Positions 58,525 through 64,000 of a stretch of DNA of 64,000 nt are shown piece after piece. Position 1 is the first letter of the stretch, and the number at the start of each line of letters is the position of its first letter. Origin of the DNA: Agroathelia rolfsii (Eukaryota; Basidiomycota; Agaricomycetes; Amylocorticiales; Amylocorticiaceae); assembly GCA_018343915.1 (NCBI GenBank), contig JABRWF010000002.1, positions 2,170,001 through 2,234,000 of the forward strand. Reading direction: 5' to 3'. Made by a program: the position numbers and the translations under genes. The notes under the pieces were generated by a model. It had not been told where the DNA came from, searched no databases, and saw only the letters and a list, made by a program, of their open reading frames with translations.

Positions 58525-60850
58525 ATGTCGCTAGAGACGAGTGCGAATCCTCCGGACGTGATTGAAGATGCCATAGCATATACCCATCAGCTTATGCTGT
58601 CGATGGAGGGTGAAAGGTGCTTCAGACAGAATCTGCATTTGCAATCCGACCTTCCCATCATGCGCTTACTCTGTGATTTGTAGCAGTCAAAATGTCCCCA
58701 ATCATGACCGTCTCAGTGTTGAAAAGGTAGGCAGATTCAAGCTGTCATCATCATGCAGGCACTCAGACTAGTCCATGCTGTATTCCATGACGGCCGTCTG
58801 CAAATAGCTCGAACAATTGTCTCAGCAGCTCACACTGGCATCTGCGACCGCGAAATCTCTTCGTAACAAGTTAGCACCCATATACAAGCTCCCACCAGAA
58901 CTGCTCGCCCGAGTGTTCTATTTCTATGTCGAGGATGCATATGGTTTGGATACACCAAGGATACTACCGTCACAACCAGGGTCAGTACCACCAGTAGGAT
59001 GGGGACCAGGGGTCATAACACCTCCAGCTTTTACGCCTACATTGGTAACCCCTCCATGGGCATCCCCATCGAAGTCTCATTCGTACGACTCTCGACATCC
59101 TAACCGGTACTTGCAAGTCACACGCTACTTCCGCGATACCGTCATATCCTCTCCCCATCTATGGACACGCATCCAGGGTGGCGTCGAAACCAAATACATC
59201 GATCTCTCCATTGAGCGCTCAGGATCCGCCCCGCTCGATATCGACCTGAGTGCCTTATCCGAGCTCGCTGGTGGGGGTGGCTATTCCGCGATGGGCACGG
59301 GCTTCTTCAATACCATAACACTAGCAGGCTTACACAACTTTGGCCACCTAGAGAAGGTTATGACGTCCGAGACATGTGCACGCATCCGTTCGCTCGTTCT
59401 TGACAGCTCCCGTAATCGGTACGACACCAACCCAGGCGTGCTCTCGGTCTTTGCCCACCCGGCACCCATACTCGAGTCACTTGTCGTCTCTTTCGCTCTC
59501 CCGATCAGCGAGGGCACAATGCCCCAGCTCTTTGCAGGCCACACACCCTCTCTGCGGAAACTGACGATATATTTCTACGTCACCTGGCCGGGAAATACCT
59601 TTACAGGCCTGACACACCTCACTCTTCTGCGACAGGACGTCAATGGGGAGCTTATGCCCACAATGCCGCATGTGCTCAACATGCTCCGGGAGAGCCCCGC
59701 CCTGGAGGAGCTCGTCATGCACAGCTGGGGCTGCTCTCCGATCACGACCGACGATCACGACGACGAAGTAGATAGCACAGCGGTGTTTTATCCACTCGTC
59801 CAGCTCAAGTCGCTGCGTATAATCAGTGTCGGTTATTGGATGTCGACGCTCGCTGCGAGGCAGTTCATGAACCACCTTGTTACGCCGCCCTCGACGGTAG
59901 CGTATTTGTATAGTTACGATATCCCTTCGCCTGTGCATCCCGACAACGCTGATGGAGATGCGGTGGAGATCAAGTTCCCGCTGAGACATACGATGCCGGC
60001 TGACTTTGATCAATTTGAGGAGGAGGGACGCGAGGGAGCTGGAGGGATGGAAGGAGGAGGCGATGCAGAAACAAGATCGGGAGAGGAAAGATCAGGAGAA
60101 GTTGAAGAGAACGAACAGGAAGACGAAGGCGAAGGTGATGCAAATAACGGGGATAATGAAACCAACGAGGACGATGAGAATACTGAAGCTATGGAAATGG
60201 CGCGTCAAAAGATATACTCAGGAGAAGAGGAGTCTCTCTTCGAGGAAGTGCGCCTCTTCCAAGCCCAAAACTCCTCGATGGGGTGTACTTCACAAACGAC
60301 GATCACTAGCGGTAATGTTCTTCAGTACTGTGTGATCTATGGTAACCCCCACCTCTATCTTCCCACCGCGTTCAGCCTCGCGCACTTCACTCACCTCCGC
60401 ACGCTTTGGATCTGCCGCGAATTCGGGTCGTCCTTCCGCCTCTCGAACTGGCGCACGCTCTATAGCAGCATCCCGCAGTTGGAGAAGCTCGTTGCCTGGG
60501 GCGTCCCTGCCGATACCATACTATCGCCCATTGCTCTGCTCTCAGCAGATGGCGAGTTACCCCACCTGAATCACATTGAAGTTCACTTTGCCAAAGACCT
60601 GAACGATCTTGTCTTCCCTCTTAAGCTATGTGCACGGAATCGCATACAGGCGGGCAGGAAGCTTTCCACTGTCGTCATCTCCAGCCTGATATCCCCTTCA
60701 GAGCAGCTGCAGAACGAGCTTGAGGCGCAGGTCTCCAAGCTTGTGGGCCATCTGGAGTACAAAGTTGTGCATGTGTATGAAGAGGCGTTTATTGCGCCCA
60801 TGCCGCCGCCGGGGGACGACAACAATCGTCTTTACTTTTTGCCCCTCTAA
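58525..60850 (+). CDS. F-box protein of the Agaricomycete LPPELL type
   Basis: Exons 58525-58616, 58684-58726 and 58808-60850 join in frame to 725 residues. The N-terminus is a short helical segment (ending EKLEQLSQQLTLA). The F-box follows: YKLPPELLARVFYFYVEDAY. Next is a substrate-side region with the RYLQVTRYFRDTVISSPHLW motif typical of this large fungal family, leucine-rich stretches (RSLVLDSS, LRKLTIYF, LTHLTLLRQD), a strongly acidic Glu/Asp/Gly insert at about residues 450-515, and more leucine-rich sequence. It presumably recruits an unknown substrate to an SCF ubiquitin ligase. Confidence 0.9.
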
Positions 60851-61449
60851 CAGCTGGTGTTGCAATTTTCCTTTTCTTCTTTTTTCTAAAAAAGAAATGG
60901 CGATGTACAGTCGGTTGCTCTTATTTTTCTTACCCCTTTGTGAAAAGGCTCTTGGGGTTTGTTGTGTTAGTAGTTTAGTAATGTATAACGGTCGATCTTT
61001 GTGTAATTCTCCTGTTATTGATATCGTTGAAGCAATCGAGCTAGTTGTCGAGATGGGAATTTCAACGTCCGGACTTCTCACTAAAAATGAAACCTTGGAA
61101 GAGGACACCCTTGCTTTGCAGTATGCCACAACAAAACGCAATATGTCACACATTCACCCACAAGCATACGCTAGGCCAAAGAATATGTCCATGAGAGACG
61201 TAATCATGGAATGATAGTAATTACTAGTCGTGATGTGTCTAATTAAGTACGGTATAGCTACATTGGTGTGTAATAGGGATGCATAAAAGCAAAGAAAAAT
61301 AAGACACCATCTCTTTTGCTGATTTCCAAAGGCAGCTCAAATGGCTAAAGTTCCGACTACTGTATGTCTAGAAAGAAGAGAAAACAAAAACAGGCAGGAC
61401 AGAAGTGTGCTAGTACGCCATTTTCTGTTGTTTATGTAGCCTACGACCT
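60851..61449. other. Convergent 3' intergenic region
   Basis: Overlapping short frames reach into this region from the F-box gene but have no recognisable product. No repeat seen. Confidence 0.4.
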
Positions 61450-64000
61450 TTACCGCTTGGCGTAACGAAGGAAACGAGAAGCAACTGTAAAGCAAGAGGC
61501 ATTAGTACTGTCATCGTAGTGAAAAAGAAGCCTTATGAAGCTTACCAATCGTAGCAATGATGTTAAATACTAATAATCAAGTAATAATTAGTATACCGTC
61601 ATCAATTTATCAAACGCAAAGAAATCATTACACACCGAAGAAGCAAACCAAGATACCGGTATCTCGCCACCTGTTCGAATACTGAATGTTGAGCGGCGTA
61701 AAGAACTGATCGCCAACGGAGTATTCGCAGTATTGGCAGTTCGACGTGGCGTTGGGGTTGTTCAAGTATCCGCCCGCCAAGGAGACAAAGTCACCGGCCC
61801 ACTGCTGGCAAGTTTGACCAGATGGTGGAGTGAAGACGTTGAACTCGCTCTCCTGACACTTGATCGCCAGACCGTGAAGCTCAGTGGAGACCAGCGCCGT
61901 CAAACTACGAGTGTACGGGTTGAGCTGGTACAGCCACTTCCAGAAGTGAGCCAGGGTTGGATACGGAATCGTAACACCCTAAATATTCACCAGTCAATAC
62001 TGACTTAACAGAAGAGGTAATAGTGAATACATACACAGAAGGTACTGAGAATCAATCCCAAGAACGGATTGAAAAGTACAGCAACCTGGATGCTTGGGGA
62101 GATCGCGGCGATAAGTTGACCAAGGGAGACACCAAACATTTCCATGAAGAATGCAATCAGCAGGAAGAAGAAGTTGCCTCCTACGCCTGCGCTGCCATGA
62201 CCAAAGCCCATAGGCCACACCTGGACGTAACGGTTAAATAGGATTCATAAACGTGAAGCTGAAGCACACTAACCATGAGAACCCAGTAAAGAGCGGCGCA
62301 GAGAACCGAGTAGGGGACCTCGCCAATGAGCTGGGCAATCGCGAAGACGTATGGCGAATAGATTCTACTCGATGCCTCACGGATGAAGACCCTACGGTTG
62401 GCCAGGTACATGGGTTGGATGGAGGTCATGACGACCATGGGCAGAATACCAAGCCAGAAGATTGCAAAGACGCGGTACTGCAGATCACGGAGGCTGTTAC
62501 CAAGCTGGAGGAAGGACAGAGAGATGAAGAAAGAAATGAAAATGTGGACATAGAGACGACTGAAGACATAGTCCGGCGACCTCCAGAGGGCAAGGTTGTT
62601 ACGGGCAACAACTGTCTTGATCTGGAAGAGGAATGATGTCGCATAGGTAGACTTGTTCTTCTGTTCCGTGACGGGGCGCGCTAGACCTTTCTCCTTGAGC
62701 TGGCCGATCTCGCTCAGTGCCTTCTGGTGTTCAGGTGACTCGAGCCAGATATCCTTCCAATCCTTATCTCCAATGCGGGGCGTGACACCAGCGCCAATAG
62801 CCTCAAGCATGTACTCGGCGGGGTTGATGTTGGGAGGGCAAACCGCACCGTGACGAGCAAAGTAATCACGTAGTACACTGGAATCGGGGCCGATGTCACC
62901 AAAGTAGACGGTCTCGCCACCGCGCTCAAGCAAGAGAAGCCTGTCGAAGGACTCGAAAAGCAAAGACGACGGCTGGTGGATTGTGCAGACGATGGCCTGT
63001 CCCTGGTCGGCGAGCTTGCGCAGGAAGCGAACCAGGTTCCATGCGCTCTGGGAGTCAAGACCGGAAGCTATACGAAGATATGTGATAAGTTTTTGCCATC
63101 GAACGTATATTTACCATTGGTACTCACTGGGCTCATCCAAGAACAAAAGCAGTTCGGGCTTGCTAGCCAGCTCAACGCCAATGGTCAAGCGCTTCTTAGC
63201 CTCAACACCAAGGGTGAAGATCAGAGCCTCCGTCAAATCCTGCAACTCAAGCAATTCAATAATCTCCTCGACGTATTGGTCCTTCTCCGCCTTGGAAACC
63301 TCAGCAGGCTGCCTCAAGTACGCAGAAAACCGGAGCGCCTCGCGAACAGTAGCAGTGCCTTCGTGAACATCCATCTGCTCGGCATACGCCGTCGAGCGCT
63401 GGAAGTCTGAGTCAAGCGGGCGGCCATCGACGAGGACATCGCCGGTAACGACACCGATCGTCTTCCTCTGTGCGAGCACATCCAAACACGTTGTCTTGCC
63501 GGCACCAGAGGCACCCATGAGAGCGGTGAGTGTGCCTGGCCTGACGTAGCCGTTGACATCGTGCAACAGACGGCGAGTGCCACCGGGAACGGGAACGTGA
63601 TAATTGAGATTCTCCCATGTGAATACACGACGGTGTGCGAATGCATCAGCACCTCTGTTTATAGATATATCCCATTGTGATGAGCCATCAAGACGGGCAA
63701 AAAAAACCACAAGATGAAAAGCACGTACTTTTCCGGAGTCTTCTCGTACTCGGCCTCTTTACTGTCCTCCAACTCGAGCTTGTTCGCCCGGCGGGCCTTT
63801 TCGTTCTTGTCCGTCTTGCGGGTCTGCAGAACCTCATTCCGCTCCTGCGCCTCCTCATCGGGCTTGGCGTAGATGCTAATGGAGATGGACTTGACATGTT
63901 GCTAAAAGAAGGCCAGTGGCCACCGTCAGCTACCGTCTCGTCAACTAAGTCAATAGACCACCCACAGGGAAGAATTCAACCACGATCATCTGCGTCAGCT
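61450..64000 (-). CDS. PDR-type (ABCG) ABC transporter, C-terminal half, runs off right edge
   Basis: This is a plasma-membrane drug or lipid efflux pump of the fungal pleiotropic drug resistance family. The window holds the second nucleotide-binding domain and second membrane domain. NBD2 has [20 protein letters not shown], Walker [17 protein letters not shown], signature region [10 protein letters not shown], Walker [10 protein letters not shown] and the [10 protein letters not shown]-loop. The linker carries [17 protein letters not shown] and [14 protein letters not shown]. The membrane domain follows ([38 protein letters not shown]). An extracellular Cys-containing loop ([19 protein letters not shown]) and the last helix end FLRYAKR-stop at 61450. 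Several introns are present. NBD1 and the start lie beyond 64000. In the PDR family the C-terminal Walker A is the canonical one, as here. Confidence 0.93.

Noticed and set aside
58158..58574. 138-codon minus-strand frame upstream of the F-box gene
   Set aside because: It overlaps the F-box start region and the Rab5 3' UTR and has no recognisable content.
60720..61214. 164-codon plus-strand frame overlapping the F-box C-terminus
   Set aside because: Its first part is the F-box gene in another frame; the rest has no motif.

Overview
The window looks like nuclear DNA of a filamentous basidiomycete, most likely an Agaricomycete. The genes on the right have many short spliceosomal introns (mostly 42-95 nt). 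They encode a fungal ATP synthase subunit e, a Mei2-like RRM protein, a Rab5 GTPase, a PDR-type ABC transporter and an F-box protein of the LPPELL type common in Agaricomycetes. The genus cannot be named from the sequence alone.

Positions 1 to about 40.5 kb are an AT- and TpA-rich accessory compartment built almost wholly of decayed, nested transposons. The layers include a minus-strand chromodomain Gypsy element (1-8188) and a second Gypsy 3' half (33132-34712). They also include a Gypsy RT fragment (28572-29172), an internally deleted Copia element (22215-26298), two Tc1/mariner elements with terminal inverted repeats of about 210 bp (29175-31675 and 37156-40517) and a third Tc1 fragment (8980-9830). 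There are at least ten solo LTRs. For most solo LTRs the 5-bp target duplication can be read directly, and in three cases removing the LTR restores a coding frame exactly. Nearly all transposon ORFs carry TAG/TAA nonsense codons at former Trp and Gln codons, the pattern expected from CpA-to-TpA hypermutation (RIP-like).

Two islands inside this compartment are not transposon-derived (about 9.8-11.7 kb and 15.1-19.5 kb). They hold the most interesting genes: two small spliced secreted-protein genes that look like diverged paralogs (10501-10775 plus; 15717-15992 minus), each with a TATA box and one phase-1 intron, and a two-exon DUF3328/UstYa-family gene (17913-18571). UstYa proteins are best known as oxidases of fungal ribosomal-peptide pathways, so this may be a small effector or peptide locus. 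The islands may have been contiguous before LTRs at 11956-15109 separated them.

From about 40.6 kb to the right end the DNA changes to GC-richer, gene-dense, repeat-free sequence. In order: FIP1 polyadenylation factor (+), ING/PHD protein (-), a small Ser-rich protein (-), an SGNH esterase (+), ATP synthase subunit e (-), a GFA/Mss4-like zinc protein (+), a rhomboid protease (+), a Mei2-like RRM protein (-), Rab5 (+, with a 6-nt micro-exon), an F-box protein (+) and the C-terminal half of a PDR ABC transporter (-, running off the window). These are housekeeping genes with no evident shared pathway.

Exon coordinates were derived by eye from splice signals and reading-frame continuity, without transcript data.
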